A stretch of 63,898 nt of DNA. Origin: Beijerinckiaceae bacterium (GTDB lineage Bacteria; Pseudomonadota; Alphaproteobacteria; Rhizobiales; Beijerinckiaceae). Both the position numbers and the translations under genes were made by a program. Where the stretch lies: NCBI GenBank assembly GCA_025458025.1, contig JALOTF010000014.1, positions 1 to 63,898 on the forward strand. The letters are read 5' to 3'. The notes beneath the pieces are model-generated. The model did not search any database. It was not told the origin of the DNA and saw nothing but the letters and a program-made list of their open reading frames with translations. Below are positions 1 to 7,466 of the stretch, in pieces (the stretch's first letter is position 1; each line of letters begins with the position of its first letter).

Positions 1-180
1 ATGGGCGAGCCCAGCGAAACGCGGCACCTCGTGGTGGCGAACGAGCAGGCGATCCTTTCGCCAAACTGGTCAATCCATTCGGGCTGCGGCACCTCGAATT
101 ACAGCTTCATCTGGGGCATGGGCGGCGACAACGTGGAATTCACCGATATGGACCCGGTGAACATGGCGGAGCTGCGCTGA
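1..180 (+). CDS. kduI: 5-keto-4-deoxyuronate isomerase, C-terminal part
   Basis: The window opens inside this gene; the frame is open from base 1 and stops at 178-180, giving the last 59 residues. They match the KduI C-terminus: [11 protein letters not shown], an [14 protein letters not shown] segment, and [11 protein letters not shown] near the end, which belongs to the last cupin strands. KduI isomerises 5-keto-4-deoxyuronate (from unsaturated uronates released by pectin or glycosaminoglycan lyases) to 2,5-diketo-3-deoxygluconate. The stop overlaps the kduD start (TGATG), as expected for consecutive enzymes. The ATG at base 1 is an internal methionine, not the start. Confidence 0.9.
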   Translation: MGEPSETRHLVVANEQAILSPNWSIHSGCGTSNYSFIWGMGGDNVEFTDMDPVNMAELR

Positions 181-938
181 TGGCCGGCTCCTTCCGCCTC
201 GATGGCAAGCGCGCGCTCGTCACCGGTGCCAATACCGGCATCGGACAGGGCATCGCGTTGGCCTTGGCCGAGGCGGGCGCGGAAGTGGTGGCCGTGGGGC
301 GCTCCTCCATGGCGGAGACCGAGGCGCTCATCGCCAAGGCCGGTGGCATCTGCCACGCGCTGAAGGCCGATCTTGGAGTGCCGAAAGAGCGGCAAGGGCT
401 GATCGACAGCGCCGTGGCCCGGTTCGGCCCGCTCGATATCCTCGTGAACAATGCGGGCATCATCCGCCGGACGGATGCCCTCGAATTCTCGGAGAAGGAT
501 TGGGATGAGGTGATGGACCTCAATCTCAAGGCTGTCTTCTTCCTCGCCCAGAGCTTTGCAAAGCATGTGCTGGCGCGCGGGGCCACGGGAAAGATCATCA
601 ACATCGCCTCGTTGCTCTCGTTTCAGGGCGGTATTCGTGTCGCTTCCTACACTGCGAGCAAGGGCGGAGTTGCGGGCATCACCCGGCTTCTCGCCTGCGA
701 ATGGGCCGCGAAGGGCCTGAACGTGAATGCCATCGCGCCGGGTTATGTCGTTTCGAACAACACGGAAGCCCTGCGCGCCGATCCCGATCGCAATGCTGCG
801 ATCCTCGCGCGCATTCCCGCGGGGCGCTGGGCGAACCCGGCGGATATCGGCGGTTCGGCGGTGTTTCTCGCGAGTTCCGCAGCGGATTACATCCACGGCA
901 CCATCCTGCCGGTGGATGGAGGATGGCTCGCACGATGA
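180..938 (+). CDS. kduD: 2-dehydro-3-deoxy-D-gluconate 5-dehydrogenase (SDR)
   Basis: A 252-aa classical short-chain dehydrogenase. The Rossmann TGANTGIGQG motif is near residues 15-25, NNAG near 90, a catalytic serine follows the NIASLLS strand, and the YTASK catalytic pair is near 155-160. Length and order are typical for KduD, which reduces 2,5-diketo-3-deoxygluconate to KDG with NAD(P)H in the cytoplasm. It starts on the last base of the kduI stop, and its own stop overlaps the next start (ATGA). SDRs are hard to assign alone; the adjacent kduI makes KduD the best call over a generic gluconate 5-dehydrogenase. Confidence 0.9.
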   Translation: MAGSFRLDGKRALVTGANTGIGQGIALALAEAGAEVVAVGRSSMAETEALIAKAGGICHALKADLGVPKERQGLIDSAVARFGPLDILVNNAGIIRRTDALEFSEKDWDEVMDLNLKAVFFLAQSFAKHVLARGATGKIINIASLLSFQGGIRVASYTASKGGVAGITRLLACEWAAKGLNVNAIAPGYVVSNNTEALRADPDRNAAILARIPAGRWANPADIGGSAVFLASSAADYIHGTILPVDGGWLAR

Positions 939-1300
939 CCAGCAGCCCACGCCAGCCCAAGACCGGCGCGCCCTTCGCGCATGAAGCCGATGGCCTCTGG
1001 GAGCCGACCGATCCCGGCGTGAAGCGCCAGATCCTCGCGCATGGCCGCGACCTGATGCTCGTGCGCGTGGTGTTCGAGGCTGGCGCGATCGGGGCCATGC
1101 ACCAGCACCCGCATGCGCAGAACTCATACGTCGAAAGCGGTCGCTTCGAGATCACCATCGCGGGTGAGACCCGCGTTCTCTCCCAAGGCGACAGCTTCTA
1201 CGTGCCCGGCAACATCCTGCACGGCGCGAAAGCACTGGAAGCGGGCTGCCTGATCGACGCCTTCAACCCCATGCGGGAGGAGTTCATCCGCCCCGCGTGA
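935..1300 (+). CDS. kdgF: KdgF-like cupin, unsaturated uronate-linearising protein
   Basis: A 121-aa single-domain cupin. The metal-binding motif HQHPHAQNSYVESGRFE is around residues 55-70 and a second motif, GDSFYVPGNILHG, around 90-102. The FNPMREEFI ending is characteristic of KdgF. KdgF speeds conversion of cyclic unsaturated galacturonate to the linear ketonic form, the substrate of KduI. The start is the ATG at 935, overlapping the kduD stop; an upstream in-frame extension runs through kduD and is not real. Function is inferred from family and from kduI-kduD adjacency. Confidence 0.85.
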   Translation: MTSSPRQPKTGAPFAHEADGLWEPTDPGVKRQILAHGRDLMLVRVVFEAGAIGAMHQHPHAQNSYVESGRFEITIAGETRVLSQGDSFYVPGNILHGAKALEAGCLIDAFNPMREEFIRPA

Positions 1301-1332
1301 CGCCTCGCCTGCCCTTTTCGCCTGACCAAAAA

Positions 1333-1369
1333 CCCCGGAAGACCGGGGACAAAGCAACCGGAGGAAACC
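1333..1369 (+). promoter_or_regulatory. Leader hairpin and strong ribosome binding site of first TRAP binding protein
   Basis: A perfect inverted repeat CCCCGG-aaga-CCGGGG (1333-1348) lies just before GGAGGAAACC (1360-1369), three bases ahead of the dctP start at 1373. The same ten-base GGAGGAAACC precedes the second dctP (5809-5818). The hairpin has no T tract, so it is more likely a 5' mRNA-end or processing stem than a terminator. Regulation is inference only. Confidence 0.4.
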
Positions 1370-1372
1370 TGC

Positions 1373-2353
1373 ATGACCACCCGCCGCCAGTTCAGCCTGA
1401 TGGCCTCGGCGCTCGCCGCTGGCCTTCTCGCAAGCCCCGCCAGCGCCCAGACCGTGCTGCGCTCGACCGACATCCACCCCACGGATTACCCGACGGTGGA
1501 AGCGGTGCGCCATATGGGCCGCATTCTTGAGCAGCGCACCAACGGGCGCATCAAGATCAACGTGTTCCACTCGGCCCAGCTCGGCCAGGAAAAGGACACG
1601 ATCGAGCAGACGCGTTTCGGTGTTATCGACATCAACCGCATCAACATGGCGCCGTTCAACAACCTGATCCCGGCGACCAACGTGCCGTCGCTGCCCTTCA
1701 TCTTCCGCTCGGTCGAGCATATGCGGAACGTGATGGACGGCCCGATCGGTGATGACATCCTCAAGGAATTCGAAAAGCACGACCTCGTGGGCCTCGCCTT
1801 CTACGATTCCGGCTCGCGCTCCTTCTACAATTCCAAGCGCCCGATCACGAAGCCTGACGACATGAAGGGCATGAAGATCCGCGTGCAGCAATCCGACATG
1901 TTCGTGGCGCTCGTCTCGGCCTTGGGTGCCAACGCGACCCCGATGGCCTTCGGTGAAGTCTATTCGGCGCTCCAGACCGGCGTGATCGACGGTGCCGAGA
2001 ACAACTGGCCTTCTTACGAGTCGACCAAGCATTTCGAGGTCTCGAAGTTCTACTCGCTGACCGAGCACTCGCTCAGCCCGGAAGTGCTGGTGATGTCCAA
2101 GAAGAGCTTCGACAAGCTCTCCAAAGAAGATCAGGGCCTCGTGCGCATCGCCGCGCGGGAATCGGTCGGCAAGATGCGTGAACTCTGGGATGCACGCGAG
2201 AAGGCCTCCGAGGCCAAGGTGCGCGCGGGCGGTGCCCAGATCAACACGGTCGAGAAGCAGCCCTTCATCGATGCGATGAAGCCTGTCTATGACCGCTTCG
2301 TGACCGATCCGGCCCTGAAGGCGCTCGTCGCGCGCATCCAGGCCGCGAAGTAA
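1373..2353 (+). CDS. dctP: TRAP transporter solute-binding protein (DctP family), copy 1
   Basis: A 326-aa periplasmic binding protein. The N-terminus TTRRQFSLMASALAAG is followed by an Ala-X-Ala site near residue 25; the paired arginines suggest possible Tat export. The mature part has the DctP layout, with the conserved arginine segment MKIRVQQS near 165 and FGEVYSALQTGVIDGAENN near 200, which in this family binds the carboxylate of the ligand. It precedes matching dctQ and dctM genes in the uronate operon, so a hexuronate or a related sugar acid is the likely ligand. Confidence 0.9.
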   Translation: MTTRRQFSLMASALAAGLLASPASAQTVLRSTDIHPTDYPTVEAVRHMGRILEQRTNGRIKINVFHSAQLGQEKDTIEQTRFGVIDINRINMAPFNNLIPATNVPSLPFIFRSVEHMRNVMDGPIGDDILKEFEKHDLVGLAFYDSGSRSFYNSKRPITKPDDMKGMKIRVQQSDMFVALVSALGANATPMAFGEVYSALQTGVIDGAENNWPSYESTKHFEVSKFYSLTEHSLSPEVLVMSKKSFDKLSKEDQGLVRIAARESVGKMRELWDAREKASEAKVRAGGAQINTVEKQPFIDAMKPVYDRFVTDPALKALVARIQAAK

Positions 2354-2365
2354 CCGGTTTCTCCC

Positions 2366-2399
2366 GGCGGAGGCGGCCTTGTGCCGCCTCCGTCATTTT
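2366..2399 (+). terminator. Strong hairpin plus T-rich tail between dctP and dctQ (copy 1)
   Basis: GGAGGCGGC (2369-2377) pairs perfectly with GCCGCCTCC (2383-2391) around a five-base loop. The stem extends outward by a C-G pair, a G-T wobble and a G-C pair, and is followed by ATTTT. It sits 13 bases after the dctP stop and 50 bases before dctQ. It looks like a partial terminator or 3' stabiliser that would yield more binding protein than permease; read-through is inferred because dctQM lacks an obvious promoter of its own. Confidence 0.7.
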
Positions 2400-2448
2400 C
2401 CGGCTGATCCGGATCGAACTGCTCGAACATGCTGCCCGGGGGGCGCAC

Positions 2449-2982
2449 ATGAAAGCCTTTGCCGCCGCCTATTCGCGCTTCGCTGCGAACCTAAGTTTCG
2501 TCTGTCTTGTGGCGGCCGGGATCGGCCTCGTCGCGATGACCGTGATTGTCAGCTGGACCGTATTCGGTCGCTACGTGCTGAACGCCACCCCGACCTGGGG
2601 CGAGCCAGCCTCGCTGTTCCTGATGCTCTGGTTCATCCTGCTGGGCGGGGCCGTGGGCGTGCGCGAGCTCGACCACATGGGCTTCGACGTGATGCTCTTC
2701 TACATGCGCGGGAAGTGGCGTTCCGGTCTCGTGGTGTTCAATGAGTTGCTGGTGACACTCTTTGGCTGCGCCATGGTGATCTACGGCACGCAGCTTGCCG
2801 CGAAGGTCTGGGGCGACCGGCTCCCGATGATCGGCATCTCCAAGGGCTGGGATTATGTGCCGATCGTCGCCGGCGGTGTGCTGGTGATGGTGTTCTCCCT
2901 TGAAAAACTGCTGCTTCAGGCAAGCGGGGAACGGCTCCGGCCGATGCCTTTCTTCGCCGGTGGTCATGGCTCGGAGGCCTGA
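2449..2982 (+). CDS. dctQ: TRAP transporter small permease (DctQ family), copy 1
   Basis: A 177-aa membrane protein with four predicted hydrophobic segments, at about residues 15-40, 55-75, 95-115 and 135-155. It carries the DctQ hallmarks FGRYVLNATPTWGEPAS in helices 1-2 and a conserved acidic/histidine patch, RELDHMGFD. DctQ pairs with DctM to form the Na+-coupled importer that accepts substrate from DctP. The stop lies three bases before dctM. The start is the ATG at 2449, after GGGGGGCGCAC, a weak purine-rich site. Confidence 0.88.
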   Translation: MKAFAAAYSRFAANLSFVCLVAAGIGLVAMTVIVSWTVFGRYVLNATPTWGEPASLFLMLWFILLGGAVGVRELDHMGFDVMLFYMRGKWRSGLVVFNELLVTLFGCAMVIYGTQLAAKVWGDRLPMIGISKGWDYVPIVAGGVLVMVFSLEKLLLQASGERLRPMPFFAGGHGSEA

Positions 2983-2985
2983 GCC

Positions 2986-4266
2986 ATGGAAATCCTGATC
3001 CTCTTTGGCACCTTCGCGCTGATGCTGCTGATGGGCATTCCGGTGGCCTTCTGCCTCGGGCTCTCCAGCCTCGCGACCGTGCTCTACATGGGCATTCCGC
3101 CGGTGGTGGTGTTCCAGCAGCTTTCGACCGGCATGAACGCCTTTGCGATGCTGGCGATTCCCTTCTTCATCTATTCCGGCGACCTGATGATCCGCGGCGG
3201 GATTGCCGACCGGCTCATCCAGTTTGCAGCGAGCCTGGTTGGCCATCTGCGCGGCGGTCTGGGACAGGTGAACGTCATCACCTGCACTTTGTTCGGCGGC
3301 ATTTCGGGCTCGGCCGTGGCCGATGCCAGCGCCGTCGGCGGCATCATGATCCCGCAGATGGTGAAGCGCGGCTATGCGCCGGATTACGCGGTGAACGTGA
3401 CCGCGAATGCCGCGATCATCGCGCTTTTGATCCCGCCCTCGCACAACATGATCATCTACTCGCTCGCGGCGGGCGGCACGATCTCGATTGCCGATCTCTT
3501 CACGGCGGGTGTCATCCCCGGTTTGCTGCTGGCTGGCGCGCTGATGCTCGCGGCCTGGCTGGTGGCGGTGAAGCGTGGCTACCCGGCTGATCCGTTCCCC
3601 GGCTGGATGACCGTTGCGCGCTATTTCGTGGCTGCGATGCCGGGCATCCTGCTGATCGGCATCATCTTCGGTGGTGTGCGCTCGGGCGTGTTTACGGCGA
3701 CGGAGTCCTCCTGCGTGGCCGTGGTCTATGCGCTGCTCGTAACGATCTTCGTCTATCGCAGCCTGAGCTTCAGCGGCTTTGTGCAGGCCACACTCGGCGC
3801 GGTTCGCACCACGGCGATGGTGCTGCTGGTGATCGGTGCCGCCTCCTCCTTCGGCTGGCTGATGGCCTTCCTGCAGGTGCCGGCGGCGACAATCAGCCTC
3901 ATGAAGTCGATTTCCGACAACCCGATCGTGATCCTGCTGATGATCAACATCATCCTGCTGGTGCTCGGCACCTTCATGGATATGGCGCCAATGATCATCA
4001 TCTGCACGCCGATCTTCCTGCCGGTTGTGAAGGCGATTGGCGTGGACCCGGTGCATTTCGGTGTGATCCTGATCCTCAATGCGGGCATCGGGCTAAACAC
4101 CCCGCCGGTTGGCTCCGTGCAGTTCGTGGCCTGCGCCATCGGCAAGGTCTCGATCAGCGAGAGCATGCGCACGATCTGGCCATTCTATGGCGCGAGCGTC
4201 GCGGTTCTGCTGTTAGTGACTTACGTGCCGGGCTTCTCGCTCTGGCTGCCTGCCCTCTTCAAGTGA
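2986..4266 (+). CDS. dctM: TRAP transporter large permease (DctM family), copy 1
   Basis: A 426-aa protein of usual DctM length, hydrophobic throughout with about 12 membrane segments. Family landmarks include IPFFIYSGDLMIRGGIADRL near residue 60, the GGISGSAVADASAVG loop near 105, IPPSHNMIIYS near 150 and LGTFMDMAP near 325. DctM is the transport subunit. It follows dctQ directly, and its stop abuts the uxuB start region, so transporter and enzyme are transcribed together. Confidence 0.92.
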   Translation: MEILILFGTFALMLLMGIPVAFCLGLSSLATVLYMGIPPVVVFQQLSTGMNAFAMLAIPFFIYSGDLMIRGGIADRLIQFAASLVGHLRGGLGQVNVITCTLFGGISGSAVADASAVGGIMIPQMVKRGYAPDYAVNVTANAAIIALLIPPSHNMIIYSLAAGGTISIADLFTAGVIPGLLLAGALMLAAWLVAVKRGYPADPFPGWMTVARYFVAAMPGILLIGIIFGGVRSGVFTATESSCVAVVYALLVTIFVYRSLSFSGFVQATLGAVRTTAMVLLVIGAASSFGWLMAFLQVPAATISLMKSISDNPIVILLMINIILLVLGTFMDMAPMIIICTPIFLPVVKAIGVDPVHFGVILILNAGIGLNTPPVGSVQFVACAIGKVSISESMRTIWPFYGASVAVLLLVTYVPGFSLWLPALFK

Positions 4267-4271
4267 TTGCG

Positions 4272-5783
4272 ATGGAACGCCTTTCTCCCGATATCCTCAC
4301 CCTCCTTCCCGCAACGGTGATGCGCCACGCCGGGGCACGCCCTTCTGGCCCGCGCATCGTGCATCTTGGCCTCGGCGCTTTCGCGCGCGCCCATCTTGCA
4401 GCCTATACGCAGGAGGCCAATGCGCTGGCCGGCACGGATTGGCGGATCGTCGGCGTGAGCCTGCAGCGGCCGGATATGCGCGATGCGCTTCAGCCCCAAT
4501 CCGGGCTCTACACGCTGGTGACGCGCGCCCCGGAAGGACCGCAGCGTGCGATCATTGATGTCGTGACGGACGTCCTCGTTGCGCCGGAAAATCCGAGTGC
4601 CGTGGTGGACATGCTGGCGGATGCGAAGACCCGCATCGTCACGCTCACCGTCACCGAGAAGGGCTATTGCCATCTCCCCGCGAGCGGCAAGCTCAACTGG
4701 GAGCATCCGGATATCGTGCACGATCTCGCAAACCGCGAGAGGCCGCGTTCTGCGCCAGGGTTCCTCGTGGCGGGTCTCGCGAAGCGACTTGCGATGGGGC
4801 TCGCGCCCTTCACGGTTATGACCTGCGACAATCTCCCGTCGAACGGGCGGGTTCTCGCCGGGCTCGTGCTGGAATTCGCGGAGAAGGTTGACCCCGCGCT
4901 GGCCGCGTGGATCCGCAGCGAAGGCGCTTTCCCCTCCTGCATGGTTGATCGCATCGTGCCTGCGACGACACCTGCCGATATCGCCGAAACGGAAGCCGCT
5001 CTCGGCCTCCACGATGCCAGCCCGGTGATGAGCGAGCCATTCCGGCAATGGGCCATCGAGGATCATTTCGTCGCTGGCCGCCCCGCCTGGGAGAAGGCCG
5101 GCGCGGAAATGGTGGCGGAGGTCGAGCCCTACGAGTTCATGAAATTGCGCATGCTCAATGGCGCGCATTCGAGCCTCGCCTATCTCGGCTATCTTGCGGG
5201 CCATGAGACGGTGGCGGAGGCGACCGCCGATCCGCTGTTCGCGGGCTTCCTCGAAAAGCTCTGGGCAGAGATCATCCCCACGGTGCCCGCCCCGCCGGGC
5301 GTGGATCTCGCGGATTACGCGCGCCGCCTGTTGGAGCGCTTCCGCAATCCGGCCATTCGTCATCGCACCTGGCAGATCGCCATGGATGGCTCGCAGAAAT
5401 TGCCGCAGCGCCTGCTCGGCACGTTGCGCTGGCGGCTCGAACGCGGGCTCGCCTCGCCTGCGCTTCTCCTCGGGATCGCCGGATGGATGCGCTACGCCGC
5501 GGGCCAGGATGAGAAAGGCCAGCCGATCGATATCCGCGATCCTCTCGCCGCTCGCTTCGCTGAGATTTCCGCTGCCGCGCAAGGCGATGCGGCGAAACTC
5601 TCGGGCGGGTTGCTCGATCTTCAGGCCATCTTCGGGGCTGATCTTCCCGCCCGCGACGATTTGCGCACCGCTTTCGCCGGCGAGTTGCGGGCGCTTCTTT
5701 CGGGGGGAGCCCGGCAAACGCTTGCGCATTTTCTGAACCAGCCTCCTAATGTGGGGGCCAGTATCCAACGGTCCCAACCATAA
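4272..5783 (+). CDS. uxuB: Fructuronate reductase / mannitol dehydrogenase family
   Basis: About 503 aa, of usual length for the polyol-specific long-chain dehydrogenases. It has the N-terminal Rossmann motif IVHLGLGAFARAH, the VTEKGYC strand, a SCMVDRIVPATTP segment near 230 and the catalytic MKLRMLNGAHSSLAYLG region near 290. UxuB reduces D-fructuronate to D-mannonate with NADH, feeding UxuA downstream. I use the ATG at 4272; a GTG at 4263 overlapping the dctM stop is also possible. Because uxaA is present without a separate tagaturonate reductase, this enzyme might serve both branches, which is inference. Confidence 0.85.
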   Translation: MERLSPDILTLLPATVMRHAGARPSGPRIVHLGLGAFARAHLAAYTQEANALAGTDWRIVGVSLQRPDMRDALQPQSGLYTLVTRAPEGPQRAIIDVVTDVLVAPENPSAVVDMLADAKTRIVTLTVTEKGYCHLPASGKLNWEHPDIVHDLANRERPRSAPGFLVAGLAKRLAMGLAPFTVMTCDNLPSNGRVLAGLVLEFAEKVDPALAAWIRSEGAFPSCMVDRIVPATTPADIAETEAALGLHDASPVMSEPFRQWAIEDHFVAGRPAWEKAGAEMVAEVEPYEFMKLRMLNGAHSSLAYLGYLAGHETVAEATADPLFAGFLEKLWAEIIPTVPAPPGVDLADYARRLLERFRNPAIRHRTWQIAMDGSQKLPQRLLGTLRWRLERGLASPALLLGIAGWMRYAAGQDEKGQPIDIRDPLAARFAEISAAAQGDAAKLSGGLLDLQAIFGADLPARDDLRTAFAGELRALLSGGARQTLAHFLNQPPNVGASIQRSQP

Positions 5784-5820
5784 GGGCCGGGGCAAACTGA
5801 AAAACCAAGGAGGAAACCCC

Positions 5821-6804
5821 ATGATCAACCGCCGCATCCTGTGCCTCACGGGCGCTGCCCTGATGGGCACCGCGCTCGCTACGCTGCCCGCCACCGCGCA
5901 GACCAAGCTGAAATGGGCGCATGTCTACGAGACCTCTGAAGCCTTCCACACCGAATCCGTCTGGGCCGCGCAGGAATTCGCCAAGCGCACGAACAACAAG
6001 TACCAGATCGAGGTCTTCCCGGCCTCGCAGCTCGGCAAGGAAACCGACATCAACCAGGGTCTGACGCTCGGCTCGGTGGATATCATCATCTCCGGTTCGA
6101 GCTTCGCCGCGCGCGCCTTCCCGCCGATCGGAGTGACCTATTATCCCTTCACCTTCAAGAGCCCGGAGCATCTGCTCGCCTACACCAAGGCGGACATCTA
6201 CAAGGAACTGACGAAGGGCTACGAGGAGAAGACCGGCCACGTCATTACCGCGACGACCTATTACGGCACGCGCCACACCACCTCGAACAAGCCGATCAAG
6301 ACCTGCGCCGACATGAAGGGTCTGAAGATGCGCGTGCCGGACGTGCCCGCCTATCTCGCCATGCCCCGCTCCTGCGGTGCCAACACCACGCCGATCGCCT
6401 TCGCGGAAGTGTATCTCGCGCTGCAGAACGGCACGGTGGAAGCGCAGGAAAACCCGCTGACGACCATCGAGGCCAAGAAGTTCTACGAGGTGCAGAAGCA
6501 CATCGTGCTGACCGGCCATATCGTCGACCACCTCAACACAGTTGTCGCCAAGGGCACCTGGGCGAAGTTCTCGGATGAGGAGAAGAAGATCTTTACGGAA
6601 GTCAGCCAGGAAGCCGCGGCGCGCGCGACCAAGATGATCAAGGCCGACGAGCAGAAGCTCGTGCAGTTCTTCAAGGACAAGGGCCTGACCGTGACCGAAA
6701 TCAACCGCCAGGAATTCCTTGATGCGGTGGGCAAGGGCGTGACCTTCGAGCAGTTCGGCTATCGCAAGGCCGATTGGGATCGCATCCAGGCCGTGAAGTT
6801 CTAA
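5821..6804 (+). CDS. dctP: TRAP transporter solute-binding protein (DctP family), copy 2
   Basis: A 327-aa exported binding protein starting at the ATG after AAGGAGGAAACCCC; the in-frame extension further upstream has no start signal. The signal peptide is MINRRILCLTGAALMGTALATLPATAQ. DctP landmarks are MKGLKMRVPDVPAYLAM near 170 with the ligand arginine, and AEVYLALQNGTVEAQENP near 200. It diverges clearly from the first copy in the same operon, so the two TRAP systems probably have different sugar-acid ligands. A hairpin follows, as in the first cassette. Confidence 0.9.
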   Translation: MINRRILCLTGAALMGTALATLPATAQTKLKWAHVYETSEAFHTESVWAAQEFAKRTNNKYQIEVFPASQLGKETDINQGLTLGSVDIIISGSSFAARAFPPIGVTYYPFTFKSPEHLLAYTKADIYKELTKGYEEKTGHVITATTYYGTRHTTSNKPIKTCADMKGLKMRVPDVPAYLAMPRSCGANTTPIAFAEVYLALQNGTVEAQENPLTTIEAKKFYEVQKHIVLTGHIVDHLNTVVAKGTWAKFSDEEKKIFTEVSQEAAARATKMIKADEQKLVQFFKDKGLTVTEINRQEFLDAVGKGVTFEQFGYRKADWDRIQAVKF

Positions 6805-6821
6805 GGCCCTCACTCCTTCGC

Positions 6822-6851
6822 GGCGCGCCCCGACTTGGGGTGCGCCGTTTT
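6822..6851 (+). terminator. Hairpin plus T tract between dctP and dctQ (copy 2)
   Basis: GGCGCGCCCC (6822-6831) pairs with GGGGTGCGCC (6837-6846) with one G-T wobble and a five-base loop, followed by GTTTT. It lies 17 bases after the dctP stop and 27 bases before dctQ. Shape and position repeat those of the first cassette although the sequence differs, supporting a role in setting the ratio of binding protein to permease. Confidence 0.7.
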
Positions 6852-6878
6852 CTCCCCCGAGGGCAGGACGACAAAGCC

Positions 6879-7463
6879 ATGTTGCGCGAGACAAGCGAAA
6901 CACATACCCCCATCACGAGCGAAGAAATCGCCCGGACCTTCGAGGAAGCGGAAGCTCCCGTGGATGTTTCGGGCCACGGCGTCGAAGATTGGCTGGCGCT
7001 GGCCATTTTCTGGCTGATGTGCGGCTGCGTATTCCTGCAATTCTTCACGCGCTACGTGCTCAACAATTCCTTCGCCTGGACCGAGGAAATCGCGATCTAC
7101 TGCCTCGTGGCCGTGGTGTTTCTCGGCTCGGTGGGCTGCGTGCGCCTCACGCGGCACATCCACGTCGATTTCCTCTACCGAATGATTTCACCGGGTTTGG
7201 CGCGTGTCATGGCGACGCTGGTGGATGTCGCGAAAATCGCGGTCTTTTCGTATCTCGCGGTGCTGGTCTGGCGTTATTCGGCGCTCATCGATGACGAGCG
7301 CATGACCACGATCGATTTCCCGAAATCGCCGCTTTTCTACATCGTCTTCGCCAGCTTTGTGCTGATGGCGCTGCGCGGTGTGCAGGTGCTTATCGGCAAT
7401 GTGCGGCGCGGCTATTCCGTGCTTGAGCGCCCCGGCGCCTTTGACGGCTCGCAGGAGGGCTGA
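6879..7463 (+). CDS. dctQ: TRAP transporter small permease (DctQ family), copy 2
   Basis: A 194-aa protein starting at the ATG at 6879. A polar N-terminal tail of about 45 residues precedes four hydrophobic segments. The DctQ signature TRYVLNNSFAWTEEIA is near residues 68-83, with LTRHIHVDF near 98. It is longer at the N-terminus than copy 1. It works with the adjacent DctM, three bases downstream, and accepts substrate from the preceding binding protein. Confidence 0.88.
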   Translation: MLRETSETHTPITSEEIARTFEEAEAPVDVSGHGVEDWLALAIFWLMCGCVFLQFFTRYVLNNSFAWTEEIAIYCLVAVVFLGSVGCVRLTRHIHVDFLYRMISPGLARVMATLVDVAKIAVFSYLAVLVWRYSALIDDERMTTIDFPKSPLFYIVFASFVLMALRGVQVLIGNVRRGYSVLERPGAFDGSQEG

Positions 7464-7466
7464 ACC

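Noticed and set aside
2491-4056. Long open frame antisense to dctQ-dctM, rich in His and Arg
   Set aside because: It mirrors the codon bias of hydrophobic genes in GC-rich DNA. The sense strand encodes unmistakable DctQ/DctM proteins.
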